Made by a program: the position numbers and the translations under genes
Assembly: GCA_964344135.1 (NCBI GenBank)
Contig: CAYFMF010000017.1
Span: 1 to 34,846 of the forward strand
Direction of reading: 5' to 3'
From: Thiopontia sp964344135
GTDB lineage: Bacteria; Pseudomonadota; Gammaproteobacteria; GCF-002020875
DNA length: 34,846 nucleotides
Shown: piece by piece, positions 16,567 through 25,125 of the stretch
Layout of the letters: each line of letters starts with the position of its first letter
Numbering within the stretch: position 1 is the first letter of the stretch
The notes under the pieces: model-generated
The model's database searches: none
Told to the model about the DNA's origin: nothing
Seen by the model: only the letters and a program-made list of their open reading frames with translations

Positions 16567-18105
16567 TCAATCATTGTTCTCAAATACCAGCGCATCACCC
16601 ACCAGCTGGTGAATACTGGTAATCATGTGCATTGGCATGTCGTAGTAAGGGAGTACCTTGCTGAACTGGCTCTTGCAGATCGCGCAGATCGCAGCCAGGG
16701 TATCAACCCCCTCTTCATCAAAGACCTTCTTCAGCGCATTCATGCGAGGCATCGCCCCCTTCACGCGCAGCTCCATCAGGTCATCGGTCAGCAGGCCGCC
16801 ACCACCGCCACAGCAGAAGGTATCCTCGTACATGGTGGATCCATCCATCTCGACATAGTTGTTGACCACACCCTTGATCACCTCACGCGGCAGGATGAAC
16901 TGCCCACGCTCAATACCGCCCATGCCGGTACCACGTGCCACATTACAGGAGTCGTGGAAGGTGACGGTACGGTGATCATTGGCCGACTTGTCGATATTGA
17001 GCACACCGCGCTGCATCAGATCGTAGGTAAACTCGATGATGTGCTGAGGGGCCGGATAACGGGGATCCAGCTGCTTCTGCAGCATCTGTGCATACTTGTC
17101 GTCTGCCGCGGCGCCATGACCGGTACCGGCCAGGGTATTCCAGAAGCTGTAGGCAACACGCCATGCATGGCCACACTCGCCGACGATGACACGCTTCACG
17201 CCCAGCTCCAGGGCCGCTGTACGGATACGTTCCGCAACCCGCTTCATGGTTGGGTAGTTGCCAATGAACATCCCGAAGTTTGCGCCCTCGGAGGCATAGG
17301 AGCTCATGGTCCAGCTGATCCCCGCCTGGTGGAAGACCTTGGCATATCCCATCAGGCCATCAATGTGTGGTTCGGCAAAGAAGTCTGCGGATGGGGTGAT
17401 CAACAGCACATCGGCACCCTTCTCATTCAGCGGCATGCGGATGGGTTGACCGGTATCGTCCTCCAGATCCTCTTCCAGATCCTCCAGCGTTGCCTCGAGG
17501 GCCGGACCGGGGAGTCCAAGATTGTTGCCGATCTTCAGAACCTTGCCCAGAATCTCGTTATCATACTTCTGTCCATAGCCGACCGCGTCGAGGATATCGC
17601 GCGCCGCCATGGTGATCTCTGCGGTATCGATGCCGTAGGGACAGAAGACGGAGCAGCGTCGGCACTCGGAGCACTGGTGGAAGTAGCTATGCCACTCATC
17701 CAGGATCTCGCGTGTCAGATCACGCGCACCCACCAGATTGGGGAAGTACTTGCCGGCAAAGGTAAAGTAGCGGCGGTAGACACTGCGCAGCAGCTCCTGA
17801 CGCGCCACCGGCATATTCTTTGGATCAGCGGTTCCGAGGAAGTAGTGACACTTGTCGGTACAGGATCCACAGTGGACACAGATATCGAGGAAGAGGCTGA
17901 AGCTGCGTGAGGTCTTGCTCAGATCCTCCATCTTGGCAATCGCCTGATCGTGCCAGTCATCAACCAGCTCACCCGGAAAGTTCAGCGGCTCCTGGTGCTC
18001 CGGCTTGGCCACAAAGGGCGAGGAGTGGGCCATCGCCCCCTCCTGCAACGCAGGAATCTCAAGGTACTCTGTCAGCTTTGGAGCCTGAATCTCTACTTTA
18101 GCCAC
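16567..18105 (-). CDS. dsrK: DsrK, HdrD-like catalytic subunit
   Basis: A 512-aa iron-sulfur protein, the cytoplasmic face of DsrMKJOP, thought to exchange electrons with the DsrC disulfide or trisulfide. Two [4Fe-4S] sites are visible at residues 76-86 (CVHCGSCTDKC) and 145-155 (CSECRRCSVFC). The C-terminal half carries the heterodisulfide-reductase type cysteine set with CCGGGGGLL and AICAICKSQF, which binds the catalytic cluster. It starts two bases after dsrM. Confidence 0.95.
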   Translation of the reverse strand: MAKVEIQAPKLTEYLEIPALQEGAMAHSSPFVAKPEHQEPLNFPGELVDDWHDQAIAKMEDLSKTSRSFSLFLDICVHCGSCTDKCHYFLGTADPKNMPVARQELLRSVYRRYFTFAGKYFPNLVGARDLTREILDEWHSYFHQCSECRRCSVFCPYGIDTAEITMAARDILDAVGYGQKYDNEILGKVLKIGNNLGLPGPALEATLEDLEEDLEDDTGQPIRMPLNEKGADVLLITPSADFFAEPHIDGLMGYAKVFHQAGISWTMSSYASEGANFGMFIGNYPTMKRVAERIRTAALELGVKRVIVGECGHAWRVAYSFWNTLAGTGHGAAADDKYAQMLQKQLDPRYPAPQHIIEFTYDLMQRGVLNIDKSANDHRTVTFHDSCNVARGTGMGGIERGQFILPREVIKGVVNNYVEMDGSTMYEDTFCCGGGGGLLTDDLMELRVKGAMPRMNALKKVFDEEGVDTLAAICAICKSQFSKVLPYYDMPMHMITSIHQLVGDALVFENND

Positions 18106-18107
18106 GA

Positions 18108-18830
18108 TTATTTCTCCATCTCTGCTGCCCAGGGGGCGATATGACGCTTCTCACGCGAATCATCAATCTGGTTCCGGGTAGGGCTAAAGAATATCCCTGG
18201 GGCATGCATCAGCTTGCTGATCGGAAAGAGCACCATCAGGAGTATCACCAGTGAGAGGTGGAGAATCAGCAGCGGATCGGTTGGCAGTGGCTTCCAGTCG
18301 AAAACCATCAACCCGAGGGTAAACTCTTTCAGTGCAACAATATCGGTATGGAAGACCATGGTGGTCATCATCCCGCTCACACCAATACCGAGCAGCAACA
18401 GCAGCATCAGGTGGTCGGAGGGGGTACTGATATAACGAATTCTCTCAACAATGAAGCGGCGTCCCCAGAGCCCTGCGAGGCCGGCGATCATTCCGAAGCC
18501 GGCATACTTGCCAAAGGGCTGGACGATATTGACCCAGAACCAGGGAAACTCCTGGAAATAACGAATGTGACGCGCAAGCACCAGCAACAGTGCCATATGG
18601 AACATCCAGCCAAAGATCCAGATCCACTTGTTGGACTTGAACAGGCTTTCAAACAGCACCACCTCGCGGCCCATGCGGTAGACCATCCCTGTCTGAGTTC
18701 TGGGAGCAGGCATGGTGGGAATCTTGAGCGGAGCCGGTGTACGCCAATAGTGTACGACCCTCATTGCAACACCCACCACGAGGATGGCCGTTGCTGCGTA
18801 AAATAGTATGGCAAATAGTGCTGTTAACAT
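18108..18830 (-). CDS. dsrM: DsrM, cytochrome b subunit
   Basis: A 240-aa NarI-like membrane protein with about five to six helices and several histidines suited to haem b (HMALLLVLARH, HTDIV, LILHLSLVILL). It passes electrons between DsrK and the quinone pool. The start MLTALFAILFYAATAILVVG is itself helix 1. The gene follows a 158-base gap after dsrC that holds two hairpins, and couples tightly to dsrK. Confidence 0.94.
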   Translation of the reverse strand: MLTALFAILFYAATAILVVGVAMRVVHYWRTPAPLKIPTMPAPRTQTGMVYRMGREVVLFESLFKSNKWIWIFGWMFHMALLLVLARHIRYFQEFPWFWVNIVQPFGKYAGFGMIAGLAGLWGRRFIVERIRYISTPSDHLMLLLLLGIGVSGMMTTMVFHTDIVALKEFTLGLMVFDWKPLPTDPLLILHLSLVILLMVLFPISKLMHAPGIFFSPTRNQIDDSREKRHIAPWAAEMEK

Positions 18831-18869
18831 AATGCCGATCGCCTCCGCGAAAGTCTCTTAAACTGGTCT

Positions 18870-18958
18870 GGAAAGCCGATACCGCAACAATATTCTGCTA
18901 CGGCTTTCCGACAACAAATCCTGAAGATTTTGCCGGGGGTGGACGCCACCCCCGGCAA
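18870..18958 (-). promoter_or_regulatory. Two hairpins between dsrC and dsrM
   Basis: The first, next to dsrC, is a perfect 13-bp stem TTGCCGGGGGTGG with CCACCCCCGGCAA around three bases (18930-18958). The second pairs GGAAAGCCG (18870-18878) with CGGCTTTCC (18901-18909) around 22 bases. Neither has a T-run on the minus strand, so they look like stability or processing elements that could raise dsrC over dsrM mRNA. DsrC is usually made in large excess. Confidence 0.65.
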
Positions 18959-18988
18959 GGGGTTCAATTACAACTCAGTAATCGGCCC

Positions 18989-19321
18989 TTAGATACAACC
19001 GGTTGGTTTGGGCAACCCACCGATCTTGCAGGCCTGCTTTGCTGGGCCAAACGGGAACAGCTCGTAGAGGTACTTGCTGTTGCCCTTGTCCTTGCCCAGC
19101 TTCTTGCCAATGGCCTTGGTCAGGACACGTACTGCAGGTGCAATCTGATACTCATCATAGTACTCACGCAGGAAGTCAATCACCTCCCAGTGTGAGTCGG
19201 TCAGCTCGATATCCTCGTCAGCAGCCAGTGCCACTGCAATATCCTTGTTCCAGTCATTGATATCTGCGAGGTAACCCTCCTCATCAGTATCAACAGAATT
19301 GCCATTTACTTCCAAAGCCAT
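18989..19321 (-). CDS. dsrC: DsrC sulfur carrier
   Basis: A 110-aa cytoplasmic sulfur carrier. The flexible C-terminal arm ends ACKIGGLPKPTGCI with both conserved cysteines, C98 and C109, the second being the penultimate residue. This is the redox-active form that carries sulfur as persulfide or trisulfide between DsrEFH, DsrAB and DsrMKJOP; TusE keeps only the last cysteine. It follows dsrH by 40 bases. A cysteine-free paralogue lies at 25126-25464. Confidence 0.97.
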   Translation of the reverse strand: MALEVNGNSVDTDEEGYLADINDWNKDIAVALAADEDIELTDSHWEVIDFLREYYDEYQIAPAVRVLTKAIGKKLGKDKGNSKYLYELFPFGPAKQACKIGGLPKPTGCI

Positions 19322-19361
19322 AATGTATCTCCTAAAGCTTTACTATTAAAAATTAAAAAAA

Positions 19362-19649
19362 CTACACCCAGGACTGGACTCCGTCGCTATCGGCGACAAA
19401 ATCAACAAACCCTGTGTAATCGACCAGATCAACCCCCTCGGCGAGGTTTCCCTCGATACCGCGAGCGGCAACATCACTCTGCAGTGCAACCACATTCGCG
19501 TTGGAGAGCAGCCCCTCAACAGAGCTTCCCTTCACTGCCGCGTAGACGCCATCCTCAATCAGGAGAACGGTGCTGTCTGCGGTGACATGCCCCATGCAGG
19601 AGGTGAATGAATCCTTTTCAAAAGGTGACTTGTTAACAATATGCAGCAT
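19362..19649 (-). CDS. dsrH: DsrH sulfur relay subunit
   Basis: A 95-aa TusB-like subunit of the DsrE2F2H2 sulfurtransferase. It has one cysteine, C18 (SFTSCMGHV), at about the place of Cys20 in A. vinosum DsrH. The first strand MLHIVNKSPFEKDSF is typical of TusB/DsrH. It lies 11 bases after dsrF. Confidence 0.94.
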   Translation of the reverse strand: MLHIVNKSPFEKDSFTSCMGHVTADSTVLLIEDGVYAAVKGSSVEGLLSNANVVALQSDVAARGIEGNLAEGVDLVDYTGFVDFVADSDGVQSWV

Positions 19650-19660
19650 CTTTGATCTCC

Positions 19661-20068
19661 TTAGAAACTGAGAACGACGTCACTCTCTTCCATCAGAGAG
19701 CGGATCTCATCGGCTGAGACCAGATGAATGGAGGACTTCTCTGCCCAGTCATCATCCTCATCCTCGTAGGTCAGATCCATCAGGTCATCCAGTGTCAGGC
19801 CACGCGCCTCAAGGGACTCCTTCTCTACATAGATCTTGTTAACGTCGTAGTCACCCAGCGCATTGTAGGTCGGGGAGAAGTTCTTCATCCCGGAGGCCTC
19901 GGTATTCTGACCCTTCTTGATCTGAAATACGCCGTCATCCATGAAGAGCAGTGCCACATCCTGATCAAAGGCCGCACCAATCAGAACCACCTCCAGTGAC
20001 TCCAGCGCATAGACTGTGCCGTAAGGTGCCTTACGATTCACATAGAGAAACTTTTTAATATCAGACAT
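19661..20068 (-). CDS. dsrF: DsrF sulfur relay subunit
   Basis: A 135-aa TusC-like subunit of DsrEFH. The ATG at 20068 (MSDIKKFLYVNRKAPYGT) follows AGGAGA; the open frame six codons further upstream runs into dsrE and is not used. The motif NRKAPYGTVYALESLEV is characteristic of TusC/DsrF. The protein has no cysteine, as expected for the structural subunit. Confidence 0.94.
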   Translation of the reverse strand: MSDIKKFLYVNRKAPYGTVYALESLEVVLIGAAFDQDVALLFMDDGVFQIKKGQNTEASGMKNFSPTYNALGDYDVNKIYVEKESLEARGLTLDDLMDLTYEDEDDDWAEKSSIHLVSADEIRSLMEESDVVLSF

Positions 20069-20082
20069 TTGTGCTTCTCCTA

Positions 20083-20475
20083 TCAATCACCAAAGACAAC
20101 CAGGCGATCAGACTGAACCCCGGCCTCAATCAACTGACCCAAACCGGAGATCCGGAAACCGTCCATGATGTTGGTTGCATCCTTTCCATTACGCTCGGCC
20201 TCACCATCATCCACAATGCCGCGACGCTGTGCAGCGGCCACGCAGACGACCAGATCCAGGTCGTGCTCCTTGGCCAGGTCACTCCAGCGCTGCTGAACGT
20301 TGCGGTCATCCTGTGGTGGGGTTGCCAGACGGGTGCCGTTGTTGACACCATCGTGGTAGAAGAAGACACGGAAGATCTCATGCCCCTTCTCCAGCGCTGC
20401 CTTGACAAAGTTGTAGGCACTATCGGCGGACTGGTGCTGATACGGCCCCTCGTTTACCTGAACAGACATTTTCAT
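20083..20475 (-). CDS. dsrE: DsrE sulfurtransferase subunit
   Basis: A 130-aa TusD-like subunit of DsrEFH. The single cysteine in VVCVAAAQRRGI is residue 78, the same number as the active-site cysteine of A. vinosum DsrE, which accepts sulfur before passing it to DsrC. The glycine-rich strand FRVFFYHDGV is typical. AGGGGGT lies eight bases before the ATG. It lies 11 bases after dsrB. Confidence 0.96.
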   Translation of the reverse strand: MKMSVQVNEGPYQHQSADSAYNFVKAALEKGHEIFRVFFYHDGVNNGTRLATPPQDDRNVQQRWSDLAKEHDLDLVVCVAAAQRRGIVDDGEAERNGKDATNIMDGFRISGLGQLIEAGVQSDRLVVFGD

Positions 20476-20486
20476 CGAAACACCCC

Positions 20487-21560
20487 CTAGAAACGGATAT
20501 GTGTAGATGCATTCAGGCTTGCACGGGAACCACGCCAGGTATCGATGTGATACTTGGTGAATGGCAGACCGGTCTTCTCGAAGAATGCTGGCCAGCCAAT
20601 ACGCTCAGCCCACTCACCCATGCGCTCCCAGTCCTTTGCGTCCTCCTTGTAGACCGCAAGAATCTTCTTCACGACCTCGGAGACCTCAGGCCAGCGTGGT
20701 GGGTTGTTGGGGATGCCTGCAGCTACCAGCTTGTGGAACATCGGCTTGCTACGTGCATTGGAGTGCTTGCCACCAACCCAGATTGCCAGCTTGGAGTGCT
20801 CAGGATCATTGATCAGCATTGGAGGACATGGAGGGAAGCAGGCGCCACAGCAGACACACTTCTTCTCATCCACCTCGAGCGAGGGCTTGCCATTGACAAC
20901 CGCTGGACGGATCGCGGCAACCGGGCAGCGAGCCACAACGGATGGGCGCTCACAGACACCGGAGACCAGGTCATGGTTGATCTTGGGCGGTTTGGTGTGC
21001 TGAATGTTGATTGCGATATCACCCTGACCACCACAGTTGATCTGGCAGCAGGAGGAGGTGATCTTCACACGGTTTGGCATCTCCTCACGAATGAACTCGT
21101 CATGCAGCTCATCCATCAGCGCCTTCACCGCACCAGAGGCGTCGGTTCCAGGAATGTCACAGTGCATCCAGCCCTGGGTATGGGAGATGTTTGTGATTGA
21201 TGGGCCGGTACCACCAACAGGGAAGCCCTCCTCGTTCAGACGCTCAATCAGAGGTGCAACAACACTCTCATCCTTGCAGAGATACTCCACATTGTTACGG
21301 GTGGTAAAACGGAGGAAACCATCACTGAACTCATCAGCGATATCTGCCAGCAGGCGGATGGTATAGAGGTCGAGCTGACGCTGGGTGCCACAACGGACAC
21401 TCCAGATCTCGTCTCCGGACTTGGCCACATGGTGCAGTACACCAGGACGCGGACGGTCATGGAACTTCCACTTTCCGTAATTATCTTTCAGGGTTGGATG
21501 CATGAACGGAAACGCATCAGGTACTCCGGTCTCTTCAGGCATGCGAGGTGCTTCTGCCAT
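20487..21560 (-). CDS. dsrB: Dissimilatory sulfite reductase beta subunit (reverse type)
   Basis: A 357-aa subunit of the alpha2-beta2 reverse sulfite reductase. It has GWMHCDIPGTDAS, the cysteine cluster CCQINCGGQGD for the sirohaem-coupled [4Fe-4S] site, and an inserted ferredoxin domain with CERPSVVARCP and CVCCGACFPPCP. The gene follows dsrA by 104 bases. Context with dsrEFH and dsrL supports the oxidative direction. Confidence 0.97.
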   Translation of the reverse strand: MAEAPRMPEETGVPDAFPFMHPTLKDNYGKWKFHDRPRPGVLHHVAKSGDEIWSVRCGTQRQLDLYTIRLLADIADEFSDGFLRFTTRNNVEYLCKDESVVAPLIERLNEEGFPVGGTGPSITNISHTQGWMHCDIPGTDASGAVKALMDELHDEFIREEMPNRVKITSSCCQINCGGQGDIAINIQHTKPPKINHDLVSGVCERPSVVARCPVAAIRPAVVNGKPSLEVDEKKCVCCGACFPPCPPMLINDPEHSKLAIWVGGKHSNARSKPMFHKLVAAGIPNNPPRWPEVSEVVKKILAVYKEDAKDWERMGEWAERIGWPAFFEKTGLPFTKYHIDTWRGSRASLNASTHIRF

Positions 21561-21664
21561 AACTATTCTCCAATTACTCTATTGTTTGAATTCAATAAAA
21601 AATCTAAAACGATCGATTTACGCGCTGTTACGCTCTCGTACTTCGCACGAGTCGATCCAAGCGA

Positions 21665-22987
21665 CTACGCCGCATTAGATCGTTCTTCCCACTTGGTGGC
21701 TTCGTCATCCCAGTCATCCATGCGGACATAGGAGGACTGACGTGGAGAGTCGATCATGTTTGGATCAATCTCCAGATCCATCCCCTCCAGGTAGGCAGGA
21801 AGACCAATACGCTCGATCATCTCACCGGAGCGCTCATGCTCCAGCGCATTCTCGGCAAAGAAGTCCACGTGGTCGCCGCAGATCTCCAGGAAACGCTCCT
21901 TGTCCTCCTCGGTCTCCATCTTCATGAAGGGGACGATGACCGTACCGAACATGTCACCCACCTTCAGGGTACGCTTGCCGCCCATCAGAATGGTGATTCC
22001 CTTGTCATCACCCTGCGCAAGAATCGCATCGCCATCCTTGCCTGCATACTGCTGACCCAGCGGTGCAACCACATTGATGCAGTGCATGCACTTCACACAC
22101 TCCCCATTGGAGATCTCCAGTGAGGTGTCATCATTCATGCTCATGCACTGGCCAGGGCAGCGGCTGATGATGTTGTCAACGGTGTGCTTCACACCCTTGT
22201 CTGCAACCATCGCCTTCCAGGCATCCTGGTTGATCTTGATATCGTCACGCCAGGTTCCCAGTACCGCCATGTCCGCACGCTGAACGGAGTTGGTGCAGTC
22301 ATTTGGGCAACCGGAGAACTTCCACTTCATCTTGTAGGGAAGTGCAGGACGGTGCAGGTCATCGAGGAACTCATTGATGGTGGCGCGCATCAGGTCACCC
22401 TCATCGAAACAGGACTGCTCACAGCGGGCCGCACCGACACAGGATACGGAGGTACGAACCGCTGGTCCTGCACCACCCATGTCAAAGCCCATCTCGTTGA
22501 ACTTGTTGAAGGCAACCTGGACACCCTCGGTGTCGGTGCCCTGGAACATGATGTCACCAGACTGTCCATGCATCGCAACAAGGCCGGTACCGGTCTCTTC
22601 CCAGACATCACACATATCTCTCAGCAGCTTGGAGTTATAGTGGTTGCCCCATGGTGGCATGATGCGGATGGTGTGGAACTCCAGTGCATCCGGATACATG
22701 GTCTCGCCATTCTCGTTCTTCAGCTCAGAGAAGCGGGGAATAACACCACCACCGTAACCGATCACACCGACCGTACCACCCTTCCAGTAACCACGACGGT
22801 TAATGAAGGACTGCTCCAGGGTACCGATGACGCCGCGCATCATCTTCTGGTGGCCGGTCTCTGTTGCAGCCAGACGTTTCAGTCCGGAGACATAGCTCGG
22901 CCAGGGTCCCTTTTCGAGTTCATCCAGGTTGGGGGTGGGGATATCCAGCTCGGGGCTGACTGCGTTTAGCTTGGTTTTCTCTGACAT
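21665..22987 (-). CDS. dsrA: Dissimilatory sulfite reductase alpha subunit (reverse type)
   Basis: A 440-aa catalytic subunit that oxidises sulfur from DsrC to sulfite. The sirohaem/[4Fe-4S] cysteines are C183 and C189 (CVGAARC) and C227 and C231 (CPNDC). The ferredoxin domain includes C281 and CVKCMHC (297-303). AAGGAG lies ten bases before the ATG. First gene of the operon; the 104-base gap to dsrB contains only small hairpins and no ORF. Confidence 0.97.
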   Translation of the reverse strand: MSEKTKLNAVSPELDIPTPNLDELEKGPWPSYVSGLKRLAATETGHQKMMRGVIGTLEQSFINRRGYWKGGTVGVIGYGGGVIPRFSELKNENGETMYPDALEFHTIRIMPPWGNHYNSKLLRDMCDVWEETGTGLVAMHGQSGDIMFQGTDTEGVQVAFNKFNEMGFDMGGAGPAVRTSVSCVGAARCEQSCFDEGDLMRATINEFLDDLHRPALPYKMKWKFSGCPNDCTNSVQRADMAVLGTWRDDIKINQDAWKAMVADKGVKHTVDNIISRCPGQCMSMNDDTSLEISNGECVKCMHCINVVAPLGQQYAGKDGDAILAQGDDKGITILMGGKRTLKVGDMFGTVIVPFMKMETEEDKERFLEICGDHVDFFAENALEHERSGEMIERIGLPAYLEGMDLEIDPNMIDSPRQSSYVRMDDWDDEATKWEERSNAA

Positions 22988-23436
22988 CTGTAAGGCGCTC
23001 CTTAACGTTTACCAGTCACTTGCTTGTTCGTTGTGCCGAGAGCTGTCTCTATATAAGTGAGTAGAGAGACGGTATGGCAGGCACAACGCCAAAATTCATT
23101 CTTGTCCCAAATCGTGTTGTCACAGCGCTCTCACTGCAGACCGAGTGCCATATCAGACACTCCTGAAATTGGGATCTGAAGTATGTCAAAGCGGATGGGC
23201 TGTTTCAACGCGATTCCCCCCATTTTCAGCGGGCAATCGGGATACCTCATCTATCCCCAATGGGATATACGCCAATCAGTTTATAATGAAATCATGATAT
23301 TACGGTATGTGGCCCACTCTACCCCCCCAATCACCACTTGATTCTCCAGCAGAGAACCCTAATGTATACTAAAGCAGTTGGTTATTAACGGTCCCAATGA
23401 GTGGATCAACTATCGATAGAGAAATGGAAGAGAGCC
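22988..23436. promoter_or_regulatory. Divergent regulatory region upstream of dsrA
   Basis: About 450 bases without a gene between dsrA (minus) and the accessory operon (plus). Next to dsrA lies a nested inverted repeat: outer arms CGTTGTGCC (23029-23037) and GGCACAACG (23080-23088), inner arms GTCTCT (23045-23050) and AGAGAC (23065-23070). On the plus strand a perfect TATAAT (23282-23287) lacks a good -35, suggesting an activator-dependent promoter; TATACT at 23365-23370 is a second candidate. DsrC of A. vinosum was reported to bind DNA upstream of dsrA, so a DsrC-type or NarL-type site here is plausible. Confidence 0.6.
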
Positions 23437-23622
23437 ATGCTAAACCTGAGTGAGGTACTAATGGAGAAGCAACACGAGATGGAGACCTTTGAGGATCTGG
23501 TCCAGGCCGTTCATGAACAGGCCCGTACAAAAAACGAGCGCTTCTTCCGCATGGATGTCCGCCCCCCCTTCGCAGATACCCCGGAGAACTGGGAAGACCG
23601 CCTGGAAGCGGCATTCTATTGA
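23437..23622 (+). CDS. Small acidic protein of the dsr-divergent operon
   Basis: A 61-aa protein MLNLSEVLMEKQHEMETFED..., charged and helical, with an end (MDVRPPFADTPENWEDRLEAAFY) rich in aromatic and acidic residues. The ATG at 23437 lies four bases after GGAAGAG; a GTG at 23401 would add 12 residues. No cysteine, signal or membrane segment. The next gene starts 12 bases after the stop. No family is recognised; position and ribosome site support a real gene. Confidence 0.65.
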   Translation: MLNLSEVLMEKQHEMETFEDLVQAVHEQARTKNERFFRMDVRPPFADTPENWEDRLEAAFY

Positions 23623-23634
23623 GAGGGAACCCGG

Positions 23635-24312
23635 ATGGATCAATCACAACTGGCTGAGGCAATGGGCAGCGACGAGAGCATGGATTCAAAGGAGGCCCGT
23701 CTTGCCGAACTGGAATCAACACTGCGAAACCTCTCCCCATCCACCGAACGTGCAGAGCTGCTGCTCGACTACGGCACCCTGCTGCTCGACTTTCAGCGCA
23801 AGGAGGATGCGTGGGAGGCGGCCTGGGAGGCATTCCAGTACTTTGCCGAGGAGGAGAACTGGGCGCTGGCCGTGGTTGCCTGTGACATTCTGGTCTCCGC
23901 CGACCAGAAGGATTCACTGATTGCGCTGGCCCACGGCATCTGGCTCGGCGTCACCTACCCGATCAATCCGGAGACCACCACCGCAATCCTGCAACATATG
24001 GTGGACGAATCCCCTGCAGGATCGGATACCGCTGCGGTGGCCGCCGTGACCGCACACTTCCTGGCCGACCAGCGCCGCGCCGCGGGACAGGAGGGGGAGA
24101 ATCTCCTCTTCTTTACCAGCCAGCGACTGGCTGAGGTTGCGGCACAACACCGCAACATCAAGAGCCAGGAGGAGTTTGAGATCTGGATGGCGGGCAATGA
24201 GTTTGACAACCCCGACTCCTTTCTCCCGAAGCTCTCGGCTGCTGTCGATGCACTGGCCGCTGGGACCTGGTGGATTGACCGTGACGCCCTGCGGGCCACA
24301 CTCCCGGAATAA
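23635..24312 (+). CDS. Helical repeat-like protein of unknown function
   Basis: A 225-aa soluble protein. Residues about 15-150 form amphipathic helices of TPR-like character (RAELLLDYGTLLLDFQRKED, AWEAAWEAFQYFAEEENW, ALAVVACDILVSADQKDSL). The C-terminus is Trp-rich (LAAGTWWIDRDALRATLPE). A GAGGGA site precedes the ATG. It lies between the 61-aa gene and the Cas6-like gene with short gaps, so all three are likely co-transcribed. A scaffold or adaptor role is a guess; I do not recognise the family. Confidence 0.75.
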   Translation: MDQSQLAEAMGSDESMDSKEARLAELESTLRNLSPSTERAELLLDYGTLLLDFQRKEDAWEAAWEAFQYFAEEENWALAVVACDILVSADQKDSLIALAHGIWLGVTYPINPETTTAILQHMVDESPAGSDTAAVAAVTAHFLADQRRAAGQEGENLLFFTSQRLAEVAAQHRNIKSQEEFEIWMAGNEFDNPDSFLPKLSAAVDALAAGTWWIDRDALRATLPE

Positions 24313-24335
24313 CCCATCCAGGAAAATTCTGAATC

Positions 24336-25022
24336 ATGTCATTCTGGGAAGAGGAGGAGCTGCAGGAGCTGGTCGAGGTCTCGGATGAGGTTGTTGATCT
24401 CAGCTTTCGAATCGACTGCAAGAGCCTCCCTGTCGACCATGGCTGGGGGCTGAGCCAGGCCATTATCCGGCAACTCCCCTGGCTGCCCGGGGAGCCCAAC
24501 GCCGCACTCCACCAGATTCTGGTGGCCGAGTCCGGAAACGGCTGGTTCTCTCCCGAAAAGGGGGATGCCCTGCTCTACCCCTCACGCCGGACGCGACTGA
24601 TGTTGCGCCTTCCAAAACATCGTGTAGAGGAGGCGATCAATGCGCTGGACGGCAATACCCTCTCGGTTGGGGGGCACCCCATCACCCTGAGCCGACCGGA
24701 GACCCGATTGCTCAGCAAGCTGACCACCCTCTACACCCGCTTCGCAATCTTTCATGATGCTGAGTCCGAGCAGGCGTTCCTGCAGAGAGTCCGGCAGGAG
24801 TTGGCGGAACGTGACATCCACCCCACAAAGATGGTCTGCGGCCTGAAGAACCTGGTCAGAACCGGTGACAAGATAGTGCGTACCCAGAGCCTGATGCTTG
24901 CCGATCTCACCCCGCAAGAGGCCATCTCACTACAGCAGCAGGGGCTGAGTGAGGGAAAAGATTTTGGATGTGGGTTGTTTTTACCCCACAAAACAGTGGA
25001 AAATCGACTCTCAGAGAGATAA
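24336..25022 (+). CDS. Orphan Cas6/Cmx6-family RAMP protein
   Basis: A 228-aa protein resembling the Cas6 subfamily named Cmx6 in type I-MYXAN CRISPR systems. Shared features, from my knowledge of the family: near the start FRIDCKSLPVDHGWGL (Cmx6 has a LPxDHGYAL motif), the middle strand LMLRLPKHRVEEAINALDGNTLSV, and a C-terminal part with GLSEGKDFGCGLFLPHK as the glycine-rich loop. Cas6 enzymes cut RNA at hairpins. H35 is a candidate catalytic residue. The loop bears Glu and Asp where CRISPR versions are usually basic, so RNA binding may differ. No CRISPR array or other cas gene lies in the window. AGGAAAA precedes the ATG. Confidence 0.75.
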   Translation: MSFWEEEELQELVEVSDEVVDLSFRIDCKSLPVDHGWGLSQAIIRQLPWLPGEPNAALHQILVAESGNGWFSPEKGDALLYPSRRTRLMLRLPKHRVEEAINALDGNTLSVGGHPITLSRPETRLLSKLTTLYTRFAIFHDAESEQAFLQRVRQELAERDIHPTKMVCGLKNLVRTGDKIVRTQSLMLADLTPQEAISLQQQGLSEGKDFGCGLFLPHKTVENRLSER

Positions 25023-25125
25023 CCGTGCGGGCAGTGCTCGCGATCATCAATGGAATAACTGTATTCACCATTCAATGATGCAATGGTGGAAATCTTGAAA
25101 CCAGCTGATTAGGAGAAACCGAACA

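Noticed and set aside
16546..17910. A 454-aa open frame on the plus strand
   Set aside because: Antisense to dsrK, which carries all expected cysteine motifs.
9487..22987. Sulfate or sulfite reduction (reductive Dsr)
   Set aside because: dsrE, dsrF, dsrH and dsrL are present and no dsrD is seen; this combination is typical of sulfur oxidisers.
24336..25022. Part of a CRISPR-Cas locus
   Set aside because: I looked for regularly spaced direct repeats and other cas genes on both sides within the window and found none.
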